A stretch of 28,517 nt of DNA. Origin: Chara braunii (taxonomy: Eukaryota > Streptophyta > Charophyceae > Charales > Characeae). A program made the position numbers and the translations under genes. This document shows, one piece after another, positions 1 to 8,955 of this stretch. Where the stretch lies: assembly GCA_003427395.1 (NCBI GenBank), contig BFEA01000222.1:1854128-1882644 (forward strand), read 5' to 3'. The notes beneath the pieces are model-generated. The model did no database searches. It saw nothing but the letters and a program-made list of their open reading frames with translations, and was not told the DNA's origin. Within the stretch, counting starts at the first letter, position 1. Each line of letters opens with the position of its first letter.

Positions 1-357
1 TCGGTACCGAAAACTCACTTCGGGATTTCGGTGTTTAACTTAGTCGATTTTCTCTATCAACTACATCATATCCCGAAGTGCTTTCGGTGTTTCGGCACCG
101 AAAACGCACTTCGAGATTTCGGTGTTTAACTTAGTCGATTTTCTATTATCTACTACATCATTGTCCCAAAGTGTTTTCGGTGTTTCAGTACCGAAAAAGC
201 ACTTCGTGATTTCGGTGTTTAATACGTCATATCCCGAAGTGCTTTCGGTGTTTCGGTACCGAAATACATTTCGGGATTTTGGTGTTTAACTTAGTCGATT
301 TTCTTTATCAACTACATCATATCCCGAAGTGCTTTCGATGTTTCGGTACCGAAAATG
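1..357 (-). repeat. Palindromic satellite, five units (reverse orientation)
   Basis: Five diverged units start with the TCGGTACCGA-type palindrome near 1, 92, 185, 253 and 343, giving spacings of about 93, 93, 68 and 90 bp. Each full unit holds ATCCCGAAGTG and its inverse CACTTCGGGAT on either side of a central TTTCGGTACCGAAA palindrome, so a unit can fold on itself. The spacer between units carries TTAGTCGATTTTCT and ACTACATCATAT. The family is the same as the large array at 9305-11630, but in the opposite orientation, and the left end is cut by the window edge. I assign no function. Confidence 0.9.
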
Positions 358-373
358 GACACACATAAGCAAC

Positions 374-935
374 GTGGAGTACATCATTGAGTCTCGACTA
401 TAAAATGAAGCGAGTAAATTTATTAGAAACCCGAGTTGAGAAAGATCTATTATAATTTATAGACAATGCAATCAATGTCACATAATCTGTTTTGCTAATT
501 TCTAATTTTGTATACTCCCAGCTCCATGGCATACGTCTCATGCATGAGTAATTTGGCATATTACTTATATTTCTTGTTGTTTTTATTAGTTGGCTGCAGG
601 AAGTCTTTTACCTTGTCAAATGGAAGAATCAACCTTATTCAAAGTCCATCTAGTGTCATCATAATGATTTCATCGGAAAACAAGGACAAACGGTTTTAAA
701 GAAGTTCCTTGACAAACAACTACCAATTGACTTCTATGAAGGACCACAGGTTCTGGAGGATCATGCTGAGCTCGAAGAAGAAAGAAAGAAGGCAACAAAG
801 ATTCAGAGAACATCACGTACTCCAAAGAACTTCGATGATAAGAAACGGAATACATGCAAAACTGTTCATTGATTTTGGTCGTGCGATTTTATGTTTCCGC
901 CAATGGAAATGGTGCTTACAGAGTCTTGTACCCAG
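374..935 (+). pseudogene. Broken chromodomain exons
   Basis: Two pieces look like the halves of one chromodomain. The first (374-403) reads VEYIIESRL and then meets TAA; VE-x-I-I-x-x-R is how chromodomains begin. The second is an exon at 600-935, with an acceptor after a T-rich tract ending GCTGCAG and a donor CAG|GTAGGT. It is exactly 112 codons and opens with EVFYLVKWKNQPYSKSI. The YLVKW core keeps the cage tryptophan; the cage tyrosine of the HP1 type is replaced by Gln. The conserved Trp after SKSI is a TAG stop (651-653), one base from TGG. A helix-like stretch TVLKKFLDKQ follows where the C-terminal helix belongs, then a charged tail with a TGA at 870-872. An alternative acceptor (ATTAG|, exon from 590) is possible. 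CHD-type remodellers or a domesticated transposase are candidate parents; the family is inferred from motifs only. Confidence 0.6.
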
Positions 936-1192
936 GTAGGTCAAAGTGTTGCTTGACTAACACGACAACCAAGAGGTAACTGAACATAAGCTTCACTCAG
1001 TCTTTCTCTTTCTGAAGAATTTTTGATTATTTTTTTTTTCACTACATACATACTTCGCTAATTGCACTCGATTGCCCATCCGAGATATGACAGTGTCTTC
1101 CTTCCGCTGAAAAGATTGCACCAGATATGAAAACAAACTATGAAGTTTTTCATGTCTGGTCAGGCCTGCACGGCCAGGCACCTGGGTGTGAA

Positions 1193-1225
<33 letters not shown>
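1193..1225. repeat. (AAT)n microsatellite
   Basis: About ten uninterrupted AAT units follow the GC-rich segment CAGGCCTGCACGGCCAGGC. Confidence 0.95.
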
Positions 1226-1226
<1 letters not shown>

Positions 1227-1584
1227 CACTATTCTGCGCTCTCTTAGAGGACCCCAAATCCGGGCTCGTTTCATTTTTTAAGAGTTGGCTGTCAAGGGGG
1301 GGAATGGAGGGTATAATTTTTTTTTTAAGGGGCTAAGAGGGGTGCAATGAACCCTGATCGTGAAGACACTTGTCAACAATGCAAGCCCAGATAAATATCA
1401 ATCTGTTGATGATTGTCAATAATCATAATTGTGTTCAGATACAATGAGATGAGAAAACATACGCAAACGAAGGAGAGAGGGGGGGGAATAGACTAAGAGG
1501 AAGAATAAAAGACAATGCCCACTTCTCTTTCGGGTTCCTTTTTCGATCATAATGTGAACGCGATTTGAAGTTCTATCACAATGT

Positions 1585-1806
1585 GTCACGTGGCACGTCA
1601 ATCAGTCCTCATCAGCGAGCCGGAGCAATGTCGACTTTAAGATAACCTGGTACGTATCGACTATCGCCCCACAGTCATGATCTCCTCCCGAATGTCATTG
1701 AAATAAAACAGCAATGCCAGTCGCGTAACCTCACCACGTCAGCAATCAGTGATATTCGTGGCAGCGGTCACGTCAGTGGCAGCGCATGGCAGCTGCCACG
1801 TCAGCA
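1585..1806. promoter_or_regulatory. Cluster of ACGT-core (bZIP-type) motifs
   Basis: A G-box CACGTG (1587-1592) runs into a second ACGT core within GTCACGTGGCACGTCA. CCACGTCAGC (1734 onward), GTCACGTCAG (1768 onward) and GCCACGTCAGC (1796 onward) follow. TGACGTGG/CCACGTCA is the plant hexamer-type bZIP target. No TATA box or coding start could be tied to the cluster, so regulatory use is only possible. Confidence 0.25.
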
Positions 1807-2350
1807 TGCCCAGAAGACAATTGCAAGCCAGCCACCATGCCGAGCCAGCATAGCGTCGTCGTAGTCCACCCGTTTGCCAGCGTAGAGCCACCGTCCAGCC
1901 AGTGTCGCAACATCGCGCTAACGTTTTTGTCAACGCGTGAAGTCAGCATTGACGAAATGTCCCCAAAGCCAAGAGTTCAACGCTTATGTAGTGTTGACTT
2001 GGAATCTGGACCCCAGGTGCTACATCCATTAGCCGTCGAGATATCATTGCCAATGACGGCCCAGATCAGTCTGAAACAAAATTCCCTGTGGTCTTGAGGT
2101 ACATGCGCACAACAAGTGAGTGTATCTGACAAAGGGTCTGGGCCCGGTACCTTTGACCTGTCAGTTGACTTGGACTCTTGACTTTCCGGAGGGGGCAGTG
2201 CGTGGTCGCACTATCTGACGCAAGCCGTGATTGGCCTGTGTCGTCTGTGCATAGTTTCGGGCCCCCAGACTGCTGCGGAACACGGGTTACTGCAGGGGTT
2301 AAAGGGGGGTCCTTTAATGTGATTTTGTTATTTTTTTTTTTATCTCGGAT

Positions 2351-2573
2351 TCGATGAGGAATTCTGATGTGACCCTCAACCAAAAGTTGTTTGTATTGCA
2401 ATTCTACACAACATATGTTTTCTTTGGATTTTTTTTTTATTATTATTTTTATTTTTATTTTTTTTTTGCGCTGGGGCTGCTCGGAACCCTGTCCGGGGGT
2501 CATGCCCGGCCGGGCACCCGGGCATGTATCCGGGCACAAGTTGAGTGCTCGGGCACCCCGAAAAACAACCTAA
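2351..2573 (+). mobile_element. Partial hAT-type element (right part)
   Basis: This copy shares a block of about 65 bp (2351-2416: GAGGAATTCTGATGTGACCC, then CAAAAGTTGTTT and TACACAACATAT) with the elements at 2673, 3195 and 4612. A T-rich tract and a GC-rich right end with repeated CCCGG follow. The right terminus GAAAAACAACCTA matches the right terminus of the 4612-5141 element. I could not find the left terminus or a target duplication, so it is probably truncated. Confidence 0.6.
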
Positions 2574-2672
2574 AAAAAAATGAATATGTAGAAAAAAATT
2601 GATGAATGGTAATTGAAAATTGAATGACTTTTCTGGTCACCACTTATTCTTGTTGGTGAAATGACTTTGCAG

Positions 2673-2944
2673 CTAGGCTACCAGAGTCGCCCGGGGTCAC
2701 TTGCCCGGCCGGGCCAAAAAAAAAAAAAATAATAAAAATAAAATAAATATTTTTAAATTTTAATTTTTAGTGTAAATTTGGTGAAGAATTTCGATGTGAC
2801 CCTAAGGCAAAAGTTGTTCAGTTTATTTTTCTGCATAACATAGTTTTTTTTTTTTTTTTTTTTTTTTTTTTGGGGGGGGGGGCCTTCCCGGATCCTTGCA
2901 CGGGATGGCCACCGCGGACCCGAGCGGCCCGGCTGGTAGCCTAG
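2673..2944. mobile_element. Non-autonomous hAT-type MITE, 272 bp, with perfect 8-bp TSD
   Basis: Perfect 12-bp terminal inverted repeats CTAGGCTACCAG (2673-2684) and CTGGTAGCCTAG (2933-2944) are flanked by the exact 8-bp direct repeat CTTTGCAG (2665-2672 and 2945-2952). An 8-bp duplication is typical of hAT transposons. Inside are GC-rich subterminal parts with CCCGGCCGGGC, an A/T-rich centre with long poly(A) and poly(T) runs, and the family block at 2780-2842. There is no transposase. It lies exactly at the splice acceptor of the first visible KDZ-like exon: the duplicated CTTTGCAG supplies the CAG before 2953. Confidence 0.9.
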
Positions 2945-3194
2945 CTTTGCAGGTATATCACTATTTGTTGAATTTGTTCACGCACCACCCATTCCCCGAG
3001 TTCATCGGCTATGATGACATGTGTCATCTCCTTCGATTTGCTTTCAATGCAAAACGTGAGAATGCCTCGCCAAAGTCAACCGAGTTCAAAAACAGGGAAA
3101 AAATTCATCATGTTGGTGAGTATAATGAATACATTAATACTGATACATGCTCATCTGATTCATAGAGCTCGAATTTGTATTATACTGCTATCAT

Positions 3195-3928
3195 CATGGT
3201 TACCAGGACGAACGTTAGGGGGGGCCCAGGCTGACCCCCGAATGTTCGGACGTTCGGAGTCACGTTCGGGGCTCGAACCTGAAGGGGATTTGCCCCCACA
3301 AAAAATTATCTCGGGGCCTAAAAATGATTTTTTTTTGTTGAATTCTTTTTTGGAAGTTCTGTAGGACATGCACTACAGGTGTATAAATTTTAAAGGCATT
3401 GTGCTGAACCACAAAAAAATGAAAAATCGTCAAAGATGGTGATGTTGAAACGTGCCCGACTATTTTTTTTTTTTTTTTCACTTTTCACTGTTTGTTGTGA
3501 TTTTATTTTGGTGCCTCAAATATTTTATTATTTTTTGAAACTTTTTCCACGAGTTTTTTATTATGTGAAGTACACAAGTATAAAGTTGCAGGGCATTTGG
3601 CTATACCAAACAAAACTGAAAAATCGCCAAAGATGGCGGTATCGAAAATGGGCTTGTGCACTCACTAATTTTAATTCTTTAATTTTTTTATTTTTATTTT
3701 TTATTTTTAAATTTGGTAAGGAATTTGGATGCCATGCTCAGGTAAATGTTGTTTAGTTTATGTTTCTACATAACATATATGTTTTTTAAAGTTTTTCGAT
3801 TTGTTTGATGTTTTTTTTTTTTTTTTGTCCGCGTTCGGTCCGAACAACCGAACGCATCCCCAAGGGGTCCTGTACGTTCGGGCGTTCGGGTTGGGGCATT
3901 CGGCCCGTCCCAAATGCTGGCCACCCTG
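3195..3928. mobile_element. Non-autonomous hAT-type element, 734 bp, perfect 8-bp TSD
   Basis: The exact 8-bp duplication GCTATCAT (3187-3194 and 3929-3936) flanks imperfect inverted ends: CATGGTTACCAGGA at the left and, read inward from the right, CAGGGTGGCCAGCA (10 of 14 match). CAGGG-TGGCCA is a classical hAT end. Both subterminal parts are rich in GTTCGG. The centre is AT-rich and holds the family block (3715-3779) plus a diverged internal duplication (3393-3450 and 3591-3648, sharing TGAAAAATCG-CAAAGATGG). It lies wholly inside the first intron of the KDZ-like gene. No coding capacity is seen. Confidence 0.85.
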
Positions 3929-4347
3929 GCTATCATAATGAATCTAGGGTGTTTCATGTTGCTAACTACAGAGCTCATATTTATTTTCATTATTAAATTC
4001 AATCATCTCAAGTGTGTTTCATTGCCCGCATAAAGTAAGGGTGATTTTGCATGTACTCGTCAAGGTGGAGCAGGGGATGTTGTGGTTCGCCCAACATGTA
4101 GTAACAACGATTCATCTGGGGCTCGGACAACATTTGTTATTCGTATGACATTTCTTTTACTCTTTTGTTTGTTTTTTCTTGTCCAATTTGCAAAAACAGT
4201 TGATTTTTTCCACTATCGAAAGAACCATGTGGGACATTGGTGTACCAATAATGTGAGTCCTGAGATGTATGAAGAGTTGGAGTTAGCAAATATGTCAATC
4301 TGTGAACTGCGCTTCAAGTAGTTCGCAGGCTATAAGAATTCATTAAG

Positions 4348-4611
4348 GTATGTAACAATATCTTCCCCTTATCTCTCTATTTATCTTATGTTTACTGCCT
4401 GCAAGTGACTATATTATCCCCCCTGCTGGTCATTGTGGCTTTACCAATTTATGCTTGCAAGTCATTCTGGTGTCCCGCCATCTATACTTAGCTTTATCCA
4501 TACCGAACATTGGTCGAAACTGACTCATCATTTCCACTCGTAGGGAGATACAAATCCATTTTCTTGTAATCTAAGAGAGAGAGAGAGAGACAGAGAGAGT
4601 GACATAGCAAC
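4348..4611. other. Intron sequence with (GA)n run
   Basis: This is the 5' part of the second KDZ-like intron, pyrimidine-rich at first, with a GA run at 4573-4600 just before the next transposon. Nothing else is recognised. Confidence 0.6.
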
Positions 4612-5141
4612 CTAGGTTATTATTTTCCCGTGGCCGGCCATGCCCTACTATGCAGCGGGGCAAGTTGCCCTAGGGAGAACCTGATGGAGTACTGTAGGTA
4701 AGTAAAAAATTATATGTTTTTTTTTATTTTTATTTTTTGGCCTGCGGGGGTTAGCTGCGAATGCAGAGAGGAACCGTGGGCAAGTAAAAATGCACGTCAT
4801 TTTCTTTTTGTGAATGTTGGTTGTGAAGGGGAAGTAAGGGGGGTATAAATTGGCTTCAGAGATGATAAAAGGGTTTACATGGGGATGCATTAGTCTATTT
4901 TTTTATTGTTATTTTTATCTTTTATTCAGTGAGGAATTCAGATGTGACCCTCAACCGAAATTTGTTTGCATTGTAAATCTACACAATATATTTTCTTTGT
5001 AGAATTTTTTGAATTATTTTTACTTTCTATTTTTTGGGTTCGGGTTGCCCGGAACCCAGCCTGAGCGTCATGCCTGGCTGGGTAACCGGGGATGAACCTG
5101 GGCAGAAATTGGTTTTTCGGGCGCTTGGAAAAACAACCTAG
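4612..5141. mobile_element. Non-autonomous hAT-type element, 530 bp, 8-bp TSD (7 of 8)
   Basis: Left end CTAGGTTATTATTTTCCCG and, read inward from the right, CTAGGTTGTTTTTCC form inverted termini. They are flanked by ATAGCAAC (4604-4611) and AGAGCAAC (5142-5149), an 8-bp duplication with one change. The shared family block lies at 4929-4993, next to a T-rich stretch and a GC-rich right end with CCCGGAACCC. It sits in the second intron of the KDZ-like gene. The CTAGG start links it to the 2673 element. Confidence 0.8.
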
Positions 5142-5473
5142 AGAGCAACGTTTTTCTGTATATCAGTGCTCATGTTCATTGCTATTGTATGCAATGACAT
5201 GCATGATGATGGATGTATATATCGGTTTTTCATATTTATGAACTTTTATAGACCTTGCTTCTTAATTCCTTCAAAGATATTGATTTATGTTAAATACATA
5301 GATTAAATAGTTACCATTCACGATAATATTCTTGACTTTCATTCTTGTGCACTAATGTTATGTGAATCATTGTTCTGGATATGTATTGTTGCATGTACAT
5401 GAACAGGGTGAGATTGAACTTCATTCTGACAGTTATTTGTCAAATTGACCATGAGAAGAAGATAACAACATAA

Positions 5474-5899
5474 GCTGAAAATATCAGAAATCAAGTTCTT
5501 GGATACAAACGTAGAAAACTGCAGTGAAAAAGGAGAAAAGGCATCTGTTGTTGCAACATGATAAATACTGTTGGTCTGCTATGGATGCCAAAGTTTGGTG
5601 TTATCCTTGATGGTGTTGATCTCTACAATGATGGTGTTGTGTTCATTGTGGTCATCACTTTATTGCTTCAGCGGGTACTATCATTACTTCAATTGGCTTG
5701 TATGGTAGGGTGTTACTAGTGGATGGATTGATTCGAGTCAGTGGATGAAGGTGCTGCTATATTCAACAAGTACATTATGATTTGGTTATTGCAACTAGAG
5801 TGCGAGTTTACTGCCATCAACGTCAAGTCGGGGCCAGACTGACTGCATATTGCATTTAAGTAGTTAATCAAATTCGTGCCCTTGAGTTTTCAATATCTA
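5474..5899. other. Downstream of the KDZ-like gene, nothing recognised
   Basis: About 430 bp with runs of GATGGTGTTG-like sequence and no convincing exon. A frame around 5735-5840 is open but has no known motif. The 3' untranslated part of the KDZ-like gene may end here; I see no clear AATAAA. Confidence 0.5.
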
Positions 5900-5900
5900 A

Positions 5901-5949
<49 letters not shown>

Positions 5950-5996
5950 TTTTGCAATTTTTTTAAACCTGTTCTTTTGTGTGTGTGAGAGAGAGN

Positions 5997-6062
<66 letters not shown>

Positions 6063-6240
6063 TTTTACAATTTTTTTAAACCTGTTTTTTTGAGAGAGAG
6101 AAAGAGAGAGAGAGAGATGCTGAGAAGGAGAAAGATGTTGAGAAGGAGAGAGAGAGAGCGAGAGATAAGGAAGAATGGTTGGAGAAAAATAGGGAGAGAG
6201 AGAAGAACCAAGGGAGAGATTGACAGAGAGAGAAAAAAAA
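5900..6240. repeat. (GA)n microsatellite block with a duplicated spacer
   Basis: Three GA-rich tracts (about 5900-5948, 5984-6059 and a degenerate one at 6092-6238) are separated by two copies of a spacer sharing CAATTTTTTTAAACCTGTT (5955 and 6067 onward, about 112 bp apart). The copies show that the tract plus spacer was duplicated as a unit. One ambiguous base lies at 5996. The Arg-Glu and Ser-Leu open frames here are artefacts of the dinucleotide. Confidence 0.95.
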
Positions 6241-6989
6241 TGAAATGACCACAACAGAGGCCAACTTTGACTTGTGCCTTCAGCTACATTCCTGTATGAT
6301 TTGCATGGGGTACTACAACTGCTAGTTTGGTACGACCTTTATTTTTGACCGTTTTTTTTTTTTTAGTAACTAGTCTTTTGCTTAGTTTTTCTTTGGGATT
6401 TTTTTTAGAAATTTATGATTTCCTTTATTCTTTCTTTCTTTATTGCCCTTGACACATTTGTGGGGTCTTACTTAGGTGGTGATCTGATGGATAGCATGGC
6501 CGTTGTTGAAGATTTGAAGTGGGTGCCCTTTCCTTTGCTATAACCTGGGCCCAGGGCTCTAGTAACGATTACTTTGCTCCGTGGTCTATGAATCATGTCC
6601 TTTTCTTTGGCCACTACAATCAGTTTCCTAGAATCCGGCCTTCCGATCTATGTACATTCGCTTGGTCCTTTTGGCAATATCTCTTTCCTCTTCTTTACGA
6701 CTCAAACAAGACCCCTGAAGAGTCTGGTTTGGCGGCCTGATAACGGTTTCAAGGTTGGACTTCTCCAAGTAATACTTATTCTATGCACTGCTATTCATCT
6801 AGTTCCTCTTCTTTACGACTCAAACAAGACCCCTGAAGAGTCTGGTTTGGCGGCCTGATAAAACAAGGTGTAGGGTCACTGCGCCAAAATTTTCACGTTT
6901 CATTTGACAATGTATCTGCCAGTGCATTTGTTGATAATTCTTACCGCTATTCGGTCGTGTTTCAGGAATTTCGGGACGCTGTCTTTCAC
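6241..6989. repeat. Unassigned segment with an exact 59-bp direct repeat
   Basis: A 59-bp sequence at 6685-6743 recurs without change at 6803-6861, start to start 118 bp. It begins TTCCTCTTCTTTACGACTC and ends GGCGGCCTGATAA, and both copies read into the same short peptide end (ESGLAA, stop). The identity suggests a recent duplication. The open frames around it (6519-6740, 6595-6858) match nothing I recognise. Confidence 0.85.
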
Positions 6990-6994
6990 ACTCT

Positions 6995-7045
<51 letters not shown>

Positions 7046-7068
7046 CTCTCTCTCTCTCTCTCTCTCTC
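6990..7068. repeat. Compound (TC)n(TATC)n(TC)n microsatellite
   Basis: A TC run, about nine TATC units and a second TC run. The same compound motif appears as GA/GATA at the right edge of the window. Confidence 0.97.
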
Positions 7069-8164
7069 AATGGGCGAGAAATTGCCTTATGTTAGGGTCA
7101 GACCCAACATCAATTTATGCTTGCCTTATGGATCACCTGTGTTGTTTTGTGCCCAAGAAGGGTGGGGTCGTGTACGCATTGGCTACAATGGGGTAAAAAA
7201 CATCCCTTGTTCTATTGTGAGCAATCAATTCTTGCTTGAAGTTTCCAATCAAGTGTGAGATGATTCCAATCAAGCCTAAGTGACTGGTGATAATAGACTT
7301 AAAATGGTTGACACTATTTTAACAATCAACCCAGGAACCTCTCGTTCTGGGCCTCGAGCACCACGTCACGAAGAAAACAACCTGAATTTTCAACAAAGGG
7401 GTGTCAACCGACAACTGCTTCTTACTTGTGGGAGGACAATTGAACATACCTTACTGTATGAGCTCAAATCTAGCATTGAACATGTATGTGCCTCACTTCA
7501 GCTGCAAGGTTATTTCAGCTCCACAACAACTTTTAGCTCTGATAACTCATTTTGCCCATACTTGATGTAAGGATCCATCCAATGACAATGCGGAACTTTC
7601 AAGTCTCAAAGGCTCATGGAAAGCAATGTGTGAGTGAGCCAAACTGAAACTATAATTACAAAAGTCGAGAGCTCGCAAATTGGGAAGCACCACTCAATTA
7701 TCAATAAAACAACGATGTAGTAACCCTATTATGATGTGTTGTTTGTACTCCTCCACACTCTTTTTGCACACACTTGTCAACTACCTCTCATATTATCCAC
7801 ATGTCTCTTCGCCAGACGCTACTGATGGTCTGCTCACGCATGTACACCTCACCAGCATGAGGTAAGAAGCACTAGTTTGCATTGTTTTCGTGCTCTTCCC
7901 TGAATTCCTCTGACACCCAGCAATCAGTTTCCCGCTCAGTGCTACTGTAGCATGTTGAGGCTGCTACACAGGCGTTGTTTTGGGGTCCGACAGTTGTTCC
8001 ACGCCCCCAGGCCGCGCACCCCTTTTTGGTGAGCGACCCGGAGGGCCACGACCATTTTCCCAGACCAGACACACATTTGGTTTCACTTTTGCTCTCCTTT
8101 ATTCAACTTTTTTTCCTGGTTTTTCTTTCCCCCCTCTTTTCTTTATTTATTTTTACTATTATAT
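7069..8164. other. No gene recognised
   Basis: Several short open frames (7070-7258, 7280-7570, 7680-7865) carry no motif I know, and none has a clear splice or start context. The stretch at 7975-8060 is GC-rich; 8085-8160 is T-rich and may be the tail side of the SINE-like unit to its right. Confidence 0.45.
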
Positions 8165-8225
8165 GGATTCGAACTTGAGTTTGTATTTCAACAGGTTCAG
8201 GGTGTACCAACTGAGTTAGGCTCAT
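8165..8225 (-). repeat. tRNA-derived SINE-like head
   Basis: On the minus strand this reads like a decayed tRNA. GCCTAACTCAGTTGGTAC resembles a pol III A box with D-loop, and 42 bases later AAGTTCGAATCC resembles a B box with T-loop. D and T stems do not pair properly and there is no acceptor stem, so it is not a working tRNA gene. An A-rich stretch follows on the minus strand (8164 downward), as in many plant SINEs. The full extent could not be fixed. Confidence 0.5.
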
Positions 8226-8955
8226 TGGCTTATTTTTGTCTGTTTCAGGTGTATCGGTTCGGACTTTTCCTTTTGTCCGAACATGCAGATGCCTGTGTGG
8301 ATCAGTGAATTTCAGTTTCGGCCATTGTAGGTCAGGTTCAAATTTGTCCATATGTGGGACAAGACCAGACATTCGTCTGTTTGTGACTGTCCTAGTCCTC
8401 AGGACCCTGGTGCATTAACAGGGTTGTCTGGACATCCGGTAAGCACCGAGGTAGGTCGTTTTGGCCAGGATCGTTGGACCGGGACTTGGGCCTGTGCTCA
8501 GGACCATTGATCGGATATCAGATCCAACGGTCCTGATTGCAGACTGAGGGCTGGTCAGCCAGGCCCAACGATATATAGCTGGAGCGAGCCCTCCACTTCG
8601 ACAACATTTGGGCTGGAACCTTAGTTGGGCGTCACGCTGCTGAAGTAGCGCCAGATATTGGAGAGTTATGATAGAGCAGCGGTAGAGAAGTAAAGGAGTA
8701 GGCAGGGGTGGAGAGGTTGGCGGAGGGCATGTCCAGGAGGGAGAGCGAGACTTACTTGGGTGCCATAACTGAGATTCATACCGGTCATGCGACCGACCTT
8801 CAGCACCAACCTGCATCCGGAGTCATCACCTTTGCTGGTCAGTATTCGTGGAATCACCATCAGGAGTATGTGGGAGAGGAAATTTTTTTTTCTTCCTCTC
8901 CTCCTGATTCTTCGCCGCACCTCCATTGCCACTAATTTTATTTTTCTCCTCCGTC
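8226..8955. other. Unassigned segment with hairpin and TATA-like site
   Basis: A perfect hairpin GTTCGGAC (8257-8264) / GTCCGAAC (8275-8282) has a T/C loop of 10. Near 8425-8600 there are several short inverted motifs (GGACC/GGTCC, GGCC). A TATA-like ATATATAGC lies at 8570-8578, with a related ATATATAGCTAGAG at about 13731. No coding region is supported. Confidence 0.45.

Larger units (their letters stand above)
936..2350. other. No gene recognised; intron-like or intergenic DNA
   Basis: After the donor at 936 I find no convincing exon. The stretch holds an AAT microsatellite (1193-1225), G- and T-runs near 1290-1330, a cluster of ACGT-core motifs (1585-1806) and GC-richer sequence from 1730 to 2290. 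Short open frames here have no recognisable motif. Exons of the KDZ-like gene downstream could lie here unrecognised. Confidence 0.5.
2953..5473 (+). pseudogene. KDZ-like transposase gene, C-terminal part, three exons
   Basis: Three segments join in one frame across GT-AG introns. Exon a (2953-3115) encodes a segment with PEFIGYDDMCHLLRF, matching the YDD-x-CHL motif of KDZ/CxC-associated transposases, and ends with one base of a split codon before GTGAGT. Exon b (4200-4347) completes a Val codon and continues VDFFHYRKNHVGHWC, the family's VD-x-x-H-x-x-x-H-x-x-x-WC block, then SPEMYEELELANMSICE in place of the usual E-L-x-x-VNTE-x-CE segment. It carries a TAG (4319-4321), one step from CAG, at a position usually Gln, and ends at AG|GTATGT. 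Exon c (5407-5473) starts after AACAG and encodes RLNFILTVICQIDHEKK, like the R-x-x-F-x-L-x-x-x-C-x-L-H end of these proteins, then a natural-looking TAA. Introns are 3116-4199 and 4348-5406. Upstream exons with the catalytic core start are not seen. KDZ elements are DNA transposons known from fungi, animals and some green lineages; one nonsense codon suggests a recently dead or misread copy. Confidence 0.75.

Noticed and set aside
600-935. Chromodomain of a Ty3/gypsy chromovirus integrase
   Set aside because: No integrase or reverse transcriptase sequence nearby, and the exon has splice borders, which chromovirus integrases lack; kept only as a minor alternative.
1150-1225. Left end of a further hAT element (GC-rich then AT-rich)
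   Set aside because: No inverted partner or 8-bp duplication could be found.
5868-6254. Arg-Glu or Ser-Leu repeat proteins
   Set aside because: Products of the GA/TC dinucleotide run.
8165-8225. Functional tRNA gene
   Set aside because: A- and B-box words are present, but D, T and acceptor stems do not pair.
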